Shown piece by piece: positions 1 to 6,374 of a DNA stretch of 13,651 bases. Under the pieces are notes generated by a model that saw only the letters and a list, made by a program, of their open reading frames with translations, was not told the DNA's origin and did no database searches. Positions within the stretch are counted from its first letter, which is position 1, and every line of letters starts with the position of its first letter. Both the position numbers and the translations under genes were made by a program. The stretch comes from an uncultured Eggerthellaceae bacterium (GTDB lineage Bacteria > Actinomycetota > Coriobacteriia > Coriobacteriales > Eggerthellaceae): contig CAJUFC010000221.1 in assembly GCA_910585565.1 (NCBI GenBank), positions 1 through 13,651 on the forward strand. The letters run 5' to 3'.

Positions 1-16
1 CCCTTGGGGCCGCTCT

Positions 17-45
17 TTGCGATAGCCTCCGCGGAAAGGTACAAT
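17..45 (+). promoter_or_regulatory. Possible plus-strand promoter
   Basis: A TTGCGA box (17-22) is followed after 17 bp by TACAAT (40-45), a reasonable sigma-70-type promoter with a start near 51-53. No protein gene follows on this strand for 6 kb, so if it works it would drive the structured element at 49-131. Chance matches of this quality do occur, so confidence is low. Confidence 0.35.
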
Positions 46-48
46 GGT

Positions 49-131
49 GCGCGCGGAGGACCCTCGCCAGAGGGGCCAAAGCTTCCAAGGTGCGTGGCCC
101 TCCTGCCGGCAAAGCTAGTAGGGTCGCGCGC
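49..131 (+). other. Strong hairpin element, possible small RNA
   Basis: GCGCGC (49-54) and GACCCT (59-64) pair with AGGGTC (120-125) and GCGCGC (126-131), leaving only a 4-nt bulge (55-58). Inside, a second hairpin pairs about 69-78 with 95-104, and AAGCT at 112-116 could pair with AGCTT at 80-84 in its loop. A pyrimidine-rich CTCTCTTTAT tract follows at 132-141. It could be a short structured RNA started from the promoter at 17-45, or the terminator of a gene left of the window. The start predicted from that promoter would cut off part of the outer GCGCGC strand, which weakens the RNA reading. No known RNA family was recognised. Confidence 0.35.
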
Positions 132-187
132 CTCTCTTTATGAGCGCCCGCTTTCGCGAACGCTGTTTACCACCTTGATGGGATGCG

Positions 188-220
188 CAAAAGAAAAAAC
201 GCACCTCCACAGGAAGCGCG
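188..220 (-). terminator. Intrinsic terminator (minus strand)
   Basis: On the minus strand CGCGCTTCC (220-212) pairs with GGAGGTGCG (208-200) around a 3-nt loop. The 9-bp stem has two G-U pairs and is followed at once by TTTTTTCTTTT (199-189). This is a classic Rho-independent terminator. It would end the small RNA starting near 352 and could also stop read-through from the molybdoenzyme operon upstream. Confidence 0.75.
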
Positions 221-352
221 CCATGCAAATCTATGCAAAAGCGCCCGTCCTGTAGCCGTACAGTTTCATTCCCCTTAGAGATATGAGTGACGGGCGCTTG
301 TTGCCAAGCGTCGGTCTCCAAGAGGAAAGGCATATTCAACTGTACGGCTAGT
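189..352 (-). ncRNA. Candidate structured small RNA of about 164 nt
   Basis: A free-standing transcription unit on the minus strand, with a promoter at 386-358 and a terminator at 220-188. The predicted start is A352. The RNA folds as a long rod. H1 is 13 perfect base pairs (338-350 with 253-265). H2 is 13 pairs including two G-U (315-327 with 269-281). H3 is CGCTTG/CAAGCG (305-310 with 295-300) closed by a GCAA tetraloop. Internal loops separate the helices. The six nucleotides CCCGTC in an internal loop (294-289) are complementary to GACGGG just after H1 (249-244), giving an H-type pseudoknot that can extend to 11 bp (289-299 with 239-249) if H3 opens. The overall rod shape recalls 6S RNA, but the 3' tail and pseudoknot do not fit that family well. 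The 74-codon frame inside it (TTG start, no RBS) is not convincing. I cannot assign a known family; function unknown. Confidence 0.6.
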
Positions 353-357
353 TCGAC

Positions 358-386
358 ATAATACAGATTCCCTGACCCTGCTTCAA
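358..386 (-). promoter_or_regulatory. Promoter of the candidate small RNA
   Basis: On the minus strand TTGAAG (386-381) lies 17 bp upstream of TATTAT (363-358). The -10 box has five of six consensus bases and the -35 box four. The predicted start, around 352, falls just two bases before helix H1 of the RNA, so promoter and fold support each other. Confidence 0.6.
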
Positions 387-453
387 CAAAACCGCCCGAA
401 TCATAAAATCCTCACGATGCCCAACTGCCAGTCAGGCGCAGCGAGAAGGGGCC

Positions 454-1344
454 CTACACGCCGAGGCCGACGGTCATGTGGGTCATGTAGAACGAGAAGC
501 GCATGACGAAGATGCCGCTGAGGGCGCACAGCACCGACAGCAGCGGCACCCATATCGGCGTCTCGCCCTTGCAGGCCGCAGCCTTGGAGCCAAGGAAGAT
601 GGCTACCGTGCACAAGGCCGCGAACAGGGCAATCATCACGCCGAAGAAGGGGGCCAGGGTGTCTGCGCTGGTGACGGCGTTGGCCATCGAGGGCAGCTGG
701 GCGCCCCAGATGATGTAGACGATGACGTTGGCCGCCGTTGCCGCAACGGCAATGCAGAGATAGACATTGCCCCAGCGATGCCCCGGGATGAAGAAGTGCG
801 CCAGGCGCAGGCCGAGAATCGCCAGCAAGGGGCCGCCGATAAGCCCGTTGAGCCATTGCGAGACGATGGCGAGCGGCGTGCTCCACGTCAGGATGGTGTC
901 AACGTCGTAGGCAGCGGCGATTGCGCCCGTGAACACGATGCCGAGCACGCTCGTGATGGCCGCGACGACGCGCCGCAGCTGCACGCGCCCGCCCGACTCG
1001 GAAAACGACGTGAGCCAAAACACACCCGCGCATCCCAAAAAGACCACGCCGCACGCCACCTCGTTGGAAAGCGGGCTGCGCCCGACGCCCGCGAGGATAT
1101 ACAGCGCGTTGGCCGGGTTGCCCAGATGCGTCGCTGACGCCACGAGCCCCACCATGGCCACCACCACCGGCACGCACAGAAGCTGGTCCAAGCGCCGGCG
1201 CACCTCGACGGGCAGCTGTGTGCCCTGGACGATCAGCGGAAGCGCCATGAGTCCATACGCTAACGCGCCTGCGGGCGCCAGCGTGGTGAACAGCACCAAG
1301 GTGATCTCGCCAAACGCCGTGGCGAACCCGTCCATGGAATACAT
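454..1344 (-). CDS. DmsC-like membrane anchor subunit (second, distal copy)
   Basis: A 296-residue hydrophobic protein with about eight predicted membrane segments, of the DmsC/YnfH family. This subunit anchors a DMSO-reductase-type complex in the cytoplasmic membrane and takes electrons from menaquinol. Family marks shared with the first DmsC copy of this operon are the early THLGNP segment (about 72-77), the SPLSNEVA motif (about 90-97) and a C-terminal MRFSFYMTHMTVG stretch. It is the last gene of the operon, 12 nt after the chaperone stop. The start used is the first ATG of MYSMDG. The second ATG three codons later is also possible, and neither has a strong Shine-Dalgarno. It is clearly diverged from the other anchor, so it is not a recent duplicate. 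It may serve another catalytic module or an alternative complex; that is inference. Confidence 0.85.
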   Translation of the reverse strand: MYSMDGFATAFGEITLVLFTTLAPAGALAYGLMALPLIVQGTQLPVEVRRRLDQLLCVPVVVAMVGLVASATHLGNPANALYILAGVGRSPLSNEVACGVVFLGCAGVFWLTSFSESGGRVQLRRVVAAITSVLGIVFTGAIAAAYDVDTILTWSTPLAIVSQWLNGLIGGPLLAILGLRLAHFFIPGHRWGNVYLCIAVAATAANVIVYIIWGAQLPSMANAVTSADTLAPFFGVMIALFAALCTVAIFLGSKAAACKGETPIWVPLLSVLCALSGIFVMRFSFYMTHMTVGLGV

Positions 1345-1356
1345 CGTCGTCGCGCC

Positions 1357-2076
1357 TTAGCGATAGAACCGGGGCAGCTCCACGGACAGCCCGCGCTCGC
1401 GCTGCATGCCCGCCAGCGACTGTCGCGTGAGGAACGCAAGGCCGCCGAGGTAGCCAGACTCCGTGGCCTCCTCGACCTCTTCCAAGAAGTGCGGCGCCCA
1501 GGTCAACAGGTGCTCGGCCAGGTACTCGTCAAGCAGCTCGGGCGCGTGGCAGTCGATCCACGCCATCAGCAGCAGCATAAGCCCGATGTGATCCTCAGGC
1601 TCGGAGCCGTCGCCCGGACGTGCGATGCCGCGCTCGCGCATCCACTGACGCAAGGCCAAGGTGGATTCGCCGAAGATGACGCACTCGCGGTCGGTATAGA
1701 CCGATCCCCACGGCGGTGCCGCCTTTCGCGCCGGGCCGACGAACAGCCGCCGATACTCCCACAGCACGTCGTCAGCCGACTCGTCGCGCAGCCCGCGCTG
1801 GATGCGCTCAAGCGCCTCTGCGGCCACGGGCGCATCGACGCACGGCCACGCGGCCGCCGCCTCGGCCACATCAAGCGAAGCCAGCTCTGCCATCAGCGCC
1901 CGCGCGCGGCCATCGACAGGCTCGTACAGGAACAAGGGGCCCAGCGTCTCCCCCAAGAAAGCCGCCGCACGGGCGCCATCGGAGCTCGCCTCAGTCGCCG
2001 CACCAGCGCCGTCAAGGCCTACGCCCGCAGAAACGCCCGCAGGTGCTCCCTGCTCCGAAATCGTCTCTTCGGCCAT
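1357..2076 (-). CDS. TorD/DmsD-family molybdoenzyme maturation chaperone
   Basis: A 239-residue cytoplasmic protein. TorD/DmsD-family proteins bind the Tat signal of the catalytic subunit and hold it until the molybdenum cofactor and FeS cluster are in. The family core is clear: WEYRRLFVGP (106-115), APPWGSVYTDRE (120-131), IFGEST (134-139) and EPEDHIGL (159-166). The alpha-helical C-terminus contains LLTWAPHFLEE. The first 35 residues are Gly/Ala/Ser-rich and poorly conserved in character. The ATG at 2076 was chosen because AGAGGAGGAAG sits just before it. The frame stays open to a GTG at 2181, but that start has a poor ribosome site and would add a low-complexity stretch. The expected client is the DmsA-like protein encoded upstream in the same operon. 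Confidence 0.88.
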   Translation of the reverse strand: MAEETISEQGAPAGVSAGVGLDGAGAATEASSDGARAAAFLGETLGPLFLYEPVDGRARALMAELASLDVAEAAAAWPCVDAPVAAEALERIQRGLRDESADDVLWEYRRLFVGPARKAAPPWGSVYTDRECVIFGESTLALRQWMRERGIARPGDGSEPEDHIGLMLLLMAWIDCHAPELLDEYLAEHLLTWAPHFLEEVEEATESGYLGGLAFLTRQSLAGMQRERGLSVELPRFYR

Positions 2077-2172
2077 TGCTTCCTCCTCTACCAACGATGG
2101 GGCGCACCCTCGATCAGGCCCGCCCCATCGCAACTCGTCTTGTGCGCCGGCCAACGCCTGCGACCGGCCCCT

Positions 2173-2195
2173 GTCAGTCACCGCCGGCGACTGAC
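2173..2195 (-). other. Intercistronic hairpin before the chaperone gene
   Basis: GTCAGTC and GACTGAC form a perfect 7-bp stem around a 9-nt GC-rich loop. It lies in the 149-nt gap between dmsC and the chaperone start. No U-run follows, so it is not an intrinsic terminator. It could mark an mRNA processing or stability point that sets lower expression of the two distal genes. Confidence 0.45.
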
Positions 2196-2225
2196 CTCAC
2201 GCATCATAGCGCAAGCAGCTGCCGG

Positions 2226-3101
2226 CTACAGGATAGACAGCCCCACCGACACCTGCATCGCATAGAACGCAAGGCGCATCAGCAAGATGCCCACGATGGC
2301 GAGCACTGCTGCGCCCACGCTCACGCCAACCATGACGCCGGCACCAGCGCCGCGCACGGCGAACACGTCGCACACGCCCGTGCCCACCAGGCAGATGATG
2401 CCGCACACGATGATCATCATGACGCTCGTCACCAGGTCAGCACCGTTGTACAGCGCATTCTCGATGCTGCTTGCCGTGGTTGCCTGCACGGCGAAGGCGC
2501 CGATGCCCAGCACGAGGCCAACCGCCAGCACAACCAGCGTCCCCGTCTTGAGCGAGCCGGCCTTGAGCGCGTCACCGCACCCAGCCAGGCTCAGCACGAG
2601 CACGCCCAGGGCAGCGCCGCCCAAAAGCGCGAAGCCGACCAGCTGCACCGGGCCTGCCATGGTGTTCCATGACGGAATGGTGTCAATCATGTAGGCCATG
2701 CCCGTAAAGAAGGCGAACACGATGCCCACGACAGCCACCACGGTGGCAAAGCCCTTGCGAACGCCCTCGGACATCTTGCCCGTCAGCGCCCAGATCCAGT
2801 ACGCCAGCATGAGCAGCGTGAAGGCACACCCGACAGCCACCTCGTTGGAGAGCGGGGAAGATCCCACGTTGGCCAGCGAGCCGAATGCGGCAAACGGGTT
2901 TGCCAGGTGGAAGAAGGCAGCGATGAAGCCCACCACCACGAACGCCACCGGAATGACCGTGAAACGGTCGATCTTCTTAAGGGCGTCCCCGTCCAGCTTC
3001 GCCGTCAGAAACGCGATAGCCAGGATGACGAACGCTCCGGCACCCATCGGCGCCAACGTGCTGAAAAGAGCAAGGGGCATCTCTGCGAACGTGATTTCCA
3101 T
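2226..3101 (-). CDS. dmsC: DmsC-like membrane anchor subunit (first copy)
   Basis: A 291-residue integral membrane protein with about eight hydrophobic segments, DmsC/NrfD-like anchor of a DMSO-reductase-type complex. It should bind menaquinol and pass electrons to the FeS subunit. It shares with the distal copy the FHLANP segment (about 64-69), SSPLSNEVAVG (about 81-91) and the C-terminal MRLAFYAMQVSVG stretch. The start lies one base after the dmsB stop, with GGAGGTGA inside the end of dmsB eight bases ahead, so the two genes are translationally coupled. This copy directly follows dmsA-dmsB and is the expected anchor for that enzyme. Confidence 0.9.
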   Translation of the reverse strand: MEITFAEMPLALFSTLAPMGAGAFVILAIAFLTAKLDGDALKKIDRFTVIPVAFVVVGFIAAFFHLANPFAAFGSLANVGSSPLSNEVAVGCAFTLLMLAYWIWALTGKMSEGVRKGFATVVAVVGIVFAFFTGMAYMIDTIPSWNTMAGPVQLVGFALLGGAALGVLVLSLAGCGDALKAGSLKTGTLVVLAVGLVLGIGAFAVQATTASSIENALYNGADLVTSVMMIIVCGIICLVGTGVCDVFAVRGAGAGVMVGVSVGAAVLAIVGILLMRLAFYAMQVSVGLSIL

Positions 3102-3102
3102 G

Positions 3103-3723
3103 CTACATCACCTCCAGGGGATTGACGACCTTCGCGGCAGCGTCGCCCGCCGGCTTTGCATCCTCAGAAGGCTTGATATAGAAGTTGGGGTCGGTGTAGG
3201 ACTTGTCGGGCAGAGGCGCGATGTTCGCCTGCTCGCCGGTCTTCTTCATCTCGTCCACCGTGCCGAAGTCGAGCGCACGAGCCGGGCAGGCCTCGACGCA
3301 GACCGGCTTCTCGCCCTTGGCCACGCGCTCGGCGCAGCCGTCGCACTTGACGGAGTGACCCTTCTCGCGGTCGACCTTCGGTGCGTTGTAGGGACAGGCC
3401 ATATGGCAGTAGCCGCACCCGATGCATTTGTCGGCATCGACGGAAACGATCCCCGTCTCGCCGTCTTTGTGCATGGCGCCCGTCGGGCACACCTTGGTGC
3501 AAGCCGGGTTGTCGCAGTGGTTGCAGGCCATGGAGAGCGGGTAGCTGACGCACGTCGTGGTGAACGTGCCGTCGTCGGCCTTCTTCGTGTCGCCCAGGGT
3601 CACCTCGTATACCTTGCGGTAAGCGATGCCCAAGTCGGTGTCTTTATAGTCCTTGCAGGACATCTCGCAGGTCTTGCAGCCCGTGCAGCGAGTGCCATCG
3701 AAATGAAATGCGTATTGAGTCAT
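3103..3723 (-). CDS. dmsB: DmsB-like four-cluster ferredoxin subunit
   Basis: A 206-residue electron-transfer subunit carrying electrons from the membrane anchor to the catalytic subunit. Sixteen cysteines in four groups bind four 4Fe-4S clusters: C13/C16/C19/C23, C67/C70/C75/C79, C100/C103/C106/C110 and C127/C130/C142/C146. The third group has Cys at every position, consistent with a 4Fe-4S rather than a 3Fe-4S cluster. Length and motif order match DmsB of the DMSO/selenate reductase group. It has no signal peptide, as expected for a partner carried through Tat with the catalytic subunit. GAGGAGG precedes the ATG, and the gap to dmsA is 22 nt. Confidence 0.95.
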   Translation of the reverse strand: MTQYAFHFDGTRCTGCKTCEMSCKDYKDTDLGIAYRKVYEVTLGDTKKADDGTFTTTCVSYPLSMACNHCDNPACTKVCPTGAMHKDGETGIVSVDADKCIGCGYCHMACPYNAPKVDREKGHSVKCDGCAERVAKGEKPVCVEACPARALDFGTVDEMKKTGEQANIAPLPDKSYTDPNFYIKPSEDAKPAGDAAAKVVNPLEVM

Positions 3724-3745
3724 CTCTCATCTCCTCCTCTCGCCG

Positions 3746-6166
3746 CTAGGCCTTCTTGACGTCACAGATGTTGGTGTGCTGCGGGTTGCCCTTGGAAAGG
3801 GGCGACGGGCGCTGCGTGGTCAGCGTGTTGATGGAACCGCCCTTGTCCACGCCATCCTTGCCGGTCTTCGTGTCGCCGTCCCACCAGGCACCCTGCGACA
3901 CTGCCACCGTGCCCGGCACGACGCGCGGGGTCACCTTGGCCAAAAGCTCGATCTTGCCGCGGTCGTTGTGCACCTGCACCTTGTCGCCGTTCTTGATGCC
4001 GCGCGGCTCTGCGTCGGCAGGGTTGATCCATGCCTCTTGCGGGTTGACTTCCTTGAGCTCGTCGAGGTGCCCCCACGAAGAGTGGATGCGCCCGCGATAG
4101 TGGAAGCCGGACAGCACGAGCGGATGCTCCTTGGTCGTGGTCTCGACGCCTTCCCACTCGGGGATGTAGACGGGAACCGGCGGCAGCGTGTCCATGCCCT
4201 TCAGGGTGTCGCCGTCTTGCAGCTCCCAGCCCTCGGTATCCTTGAGCAGCTTCTCGGAGAAGATCTCAATCTTGCCCGACGGCGTCGTGAGCGCGTTGGC
4301 CACCGGGTCGTCGCGGTACTTCTTCATCGACACGATGTGCGGATACTCGCGCGTGTAGACGCCCATCTCCTGCATCTCCTCAAACGGAGGCAGCTTGTCG
4401 TCCTTCTCGCGGGACTGGTCGTACAGCTCGCGAATCCACTCTTCCTCGGTCTTGCCGCCGGTGAACTCGTCTTTGACGCCGAACTTGTCGGCCATCAGAG
4501 AAGCCATCTCGTAGGCCGTCTTGCGCTCGAACTTAGGGCTCGTGGCCGGCGTACCGGTGATGATGTAGCCCCAGTCAGAGCCCGTGGCGATCTGCGAATG
4601 CTGCTCGAAGCGGAAGAGGTCGGGCAGCACGATGTCGGAGTAGTTCATCGAGTCGCACATGACCGTGTCGACACCTAGGATGAACTCGCACTTGCTGTCG
4701 TCGGCCAGGATCTCGTGCGCCTTGTTGATGTCGGAATGCTGGTTGGTGAGGCAGTTGCCAGCATAGTTGATCATGTACTTGATGTTGGTCTTCAGCTTGT
4801 CGGCCTTCCTGACGCCGGCGTTCTTCGCCGTCATCTCGGTGCCATGATCGATGGCATCGGTGAACAAGAAGCACGGGATGGACGTCTCGACCGGGTTCTT
4901 GCCGGCGGGCAGAGAGGTGAGCGTCGGTGAGTTGCGCGCCTCGCGCGTGCCGTTGCTCGTGCCGGGCAGGCCCACCTGGCCCAGCAGGCACGGCAGCGCC
5001 ATGATGGCCCAGCTGGTCCATTCGCCGTTGCTGCGGCGCTGCGGGCCCCAGCCCTGCACCACGTACACCGGCTTGGTCGTGGCGATCTCGTCTGCCAGCT
5101 CGCGGATGCGGTCTGCCGAGATGCCCGTGATGGGAGCGGCCCACTCAGGCGTCTTTTCCACCTTGTCGTAGCCGGTGCCCATGATGTAGTCCTTGTAGGA
5201 CATGTTCTTGCCCTTGTATGCCTCGGGCATCGTGTCCTCGTCATAGCCGACGCAATAGTTGTGCAGGAACTCCTCGTCGGTCTGGCCGTTCTCGATGAGC
5301 TCGTGGCCCAGCGCTGCCACCAGCGCGGCGTCGGTGCCGGGGTTGATGGGCAGCCACTCCTCGGAGTGACCGAAGTTCGAGTCGTTGAAGCGCGGCTCGA
5401 TCATATAGATCTTGGCCGGCGTCTTCTCGCGCATGTGCACCCAGTCGTAGTGAGTCGTGAGGCCGCCCTGGCGCGTCTCGGTGGGGCTAGAGCCAAAGCA
5501 CAGGATGAGCTTGGCGTCCTCGCCTGACGACAGCGAGCTGCCGCCGTTGCCCTTGGAGCCGTACATGTACGGCGTGATGCAGGAAATCTGCGCCGTGGAA
5601 TAGCTGTTATAGAAGTTGAGGTAGCCGCCCACCAGGTTGAGGAAGCGGTTGAACGGACGGGCCGTCGTGGCCGAAACGCCGGTGGCGTAGGGCACATAGA
5701 CCGCCTCGTTGCCGTACTTGTCGATGACCTCTTTCAGCTTGCTGGCCGCCGTGTCGATGGCCTCGTCCCAGCTGATGCGCTCGTACTTGCCCTCGCCGCG
5801 CTTGGTGCCCTCGACGCGCTTCATCGGATAGCTGATGCGGTCAGGACCATTGGCCCAGCGGCGATAGGTGCGCCCGCGCAGGCACGCGCGCGCCTGCGGC
5901 GTGTCGAACGTGGCGTCAGCGCTCGTGTGGGTGTCCACCCAAGCGATCTCGTCGTCTGTCACGTGCATCTTGAGAGCGCAGCGGCCCGGGCAGTTGATGG
6001 CGCAATGACCCCAGGTGGTCTTGTCCTCCCCCGCAGCGATGGCCTCGCCCACGCCGCTGCCGAACAGCGAGTCAGCCGCAGCGATTCCGCCACCGGCTGC
6101 CGCCAGGGCGCCCAAGGCGCCACTCGTCTTGAGGAACGTGCGACGACTCAGATTCGTGTCAATCAT
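3746..6166 (-). CDS. dmsA: Tat-exported DMSO-reductase-family molybdopterin oxidoreductase, catalytic subunit
   Basis: An 806-residue Mo-bis(molybdopterin guanine dinucleotide) enzyme, about the usual DmsA length. The N-terminus has a twin-arginine signal (SRRTFLK, R8-R9) with a hydrophobic Ala/Gly stretch to about residue 45, so it should act outside the cytoplasmic membrane. C55, C59, C63 and C95 (CAINCPGRC and ACLRGR) match the 4Fe-4S site of DmsA. NSYSTAQ (187-193) corresponds to the metal-ligand region, with Ser190 the likely Mo ligand, as in DMSO/TMAO reductases rather than nitrate or formate enzymes. The C-terminal molydopterin dinucleotide-binding domain is intact (HNDRGKIELLAKV region). 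AAGGAGG sits 7 nt before the ATG. First gene of the operon, with its promoter in the 6167-6374 gap. The substrate is not readable: DMSO, TMAO or a gut/dietary compound are all possible, since this family has diversified widely in Eggerthellaceae. Confidence 0.92.
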   Translation of the reverse strand: MIDTNLSRRTFLKTSGALGALAAAGGGIAAADSLFGSGVGEAIAAGEDKTTWGHCAINCPGRCALKMHVTDDEIAWVDTHTSADATFDTPQARACLRGRTYRRWANGPDRISYPMKRVEGTKRGEGKYERISWDEAIDTAASKLKEVIDKYGNEAVYVPYATGVSATTARPFNRFLNLVGGYLNFYNSYSTAQISCITPYMYGSKGNGGSSLSSGEDAKLILCFGSSPTETRQGGLTTHYDWVHMREKTPAKIYMIEPRFNDSNFGHSEEWLPINPGTDAALVAALGHELIENGQTDEEFLHNYCVGYDEDTMPEAYKGKNMSYKDYIMGTGYDKVEKTPEWAAPITGISADRIRELADEIATTKPVYVVQGWGPQRRSNGEWTSWAIMALPCLLGQVGLPGTSNGTREARNSPTLTSLPAGKNPVETSIPCFLFTDAIDHGTEMTAKNAGVRKADKLKTNIKYMINYAGNCLTNQHSDINKAHEILADDSKCEFILGVDTVMCDSMNYSDIVLPDLFRFEQHSQIATGSDWGYIITGTPATSPKFERKTAYEMASLMADKFGVKDEFTGGKTEEEWIRELYDQSREKDDKLPPFEEMQEMGVYTREYPHIVSMKKYRDDPVANALTTPSGKIEIFSEKLLKDTEGWELQDGDTLKGMDTLPPVPVYIPEWEGVETTTKEHPLVLSGFHYRGRIHSSWGHLDELKEVNPQEAWINPADAEPRGIKNGDKVQVHNDRGKIELLAKVTPRVVPGTVAVSQGAWWDGDTKTGKDGVDKGGSINTLTTQRPSPLSKGNPQHTNICDVKKA

Positions 6167-6227
6167 GCATACCCTCCTTCATTTCCTCCCAACGGCTCCT
6201 CGTTTTCCGTCGGGAAATGATGCGAAA

Positions 6228-6272
6228 ACTGTACCGCGACTATCGGTTTTCCTTGTCACATAAACCATGTGA
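6228..6272 (-). promoter_or_regulatory. Candidate dmsA promoter with TCACAT dyad operator
   Basis: A perfect dyad TCACAT-N5-ATGTGA occupies 6256-6272. On the minus strand a TACAGT -10-like box (6233-6228) would start transcription near 6221, placing the dyad centre at about -43, the usual spot for an activator that touches the -35 region. No good -35 hexamer is present, in keeping with activator dependence. An alternative -10 is GATAGT (6244-6239). The natural candidate binder is the divergent LuxR protein; that link is inference. Confidence 0.4.
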
Positions 6273-6282
6273 TTTTTACAAA

Positions 6283-6314
6283 GTGCCCGTTCAGGGACTC
6301 GCCGAACGGGTCAC
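6283..6314. promoter_or_regulatory. Imperfect dyad in the divergent promoter region
   Basis: CCCGTTC (6286-6292) and GAACGGG (6304-6310) form a 7-bp inverted repeat over 11 nt. It extends to GTG/CAC if one base (6311) is skipped. A third TCACAT copy overlaps its right end (6311-6316). It sits between the two divergent starts and could be a second regulator site or a hairpin in either DNA strand. Confidence 0.35.
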
Positions 6315-6362
6315 ATTCGGAAACGCGCGCAGCTATCTTCCGATGCGCCCCGCGGGTTTGGC

Positions 6363-6368
6363 TATACT
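6363..6368 (+). promoter_or_regulatory. -10 box predicting a leaderless regulator mRNA
   Basis: TATACT ends six bases before the ATG of the regulator gene, which places the expected transcription start on the A of that ATG (6375). No Shine-Dalgarno is visible in the preceding bases (TTTCCCC). No convincing -35 box is seen (TTCCGA at 6338-6343 with a 19-bp spacer is the nearest). Confidence 0.45.
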
Positions 6369-6374
6369 TTCCCC

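Noticed and set aside
4..255. Plus-strand frame of 83 codons at the left edge
   Set aside because: It has no ribosome site, overlaps the hairpin element and the minus-strand terminator, and its residues resemble no protein family.
115..339. Minus-strand frame of 74 codons within the small-RNA region
   Set aside because: It starts at a TTG without a ribosome site, runs straight through the intrinsic terminator, and the region is better explained by RNA structure.
253..350. Inverted repeat as ends of a small transposable element
   Set aside because: Only about 70 bp lie between the arms, there is no flanking target duplication, and promoter plus terminator placement fits an RNA gene.
189..352. 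6S RNA, SRP RNA or tmRNA
   Set aside because: The SRP domain IV motif and tRNA-like ends are absent. A 6S-like rod is present but the 3' tail with crossing helix does not match the usual closed-end fold; left as an unassigned RNA.
2698..3759. Long plus-strand frame of 353 codons opposite dmsB/dmsC
   Set aside because: Antisense to two firmly identified genes; composition is typical of GC-rich shadow frames and no domain is visible.
3776..4678. Plus-strand frame of 300 codons opposite dmsA
   Set aside because: Shadow of the DmsA coding frame, with Arg/Val/Leu/His-rich composition and no motif.
6256..6272. CRP or FNR box
   Set aside because: The half-sites TCACAT...ATGTGA are in the opposite order to a CRP site (TGTGA...TCACA), and the sequence does not match the FNR TTGAT-N4-ATCAA box.
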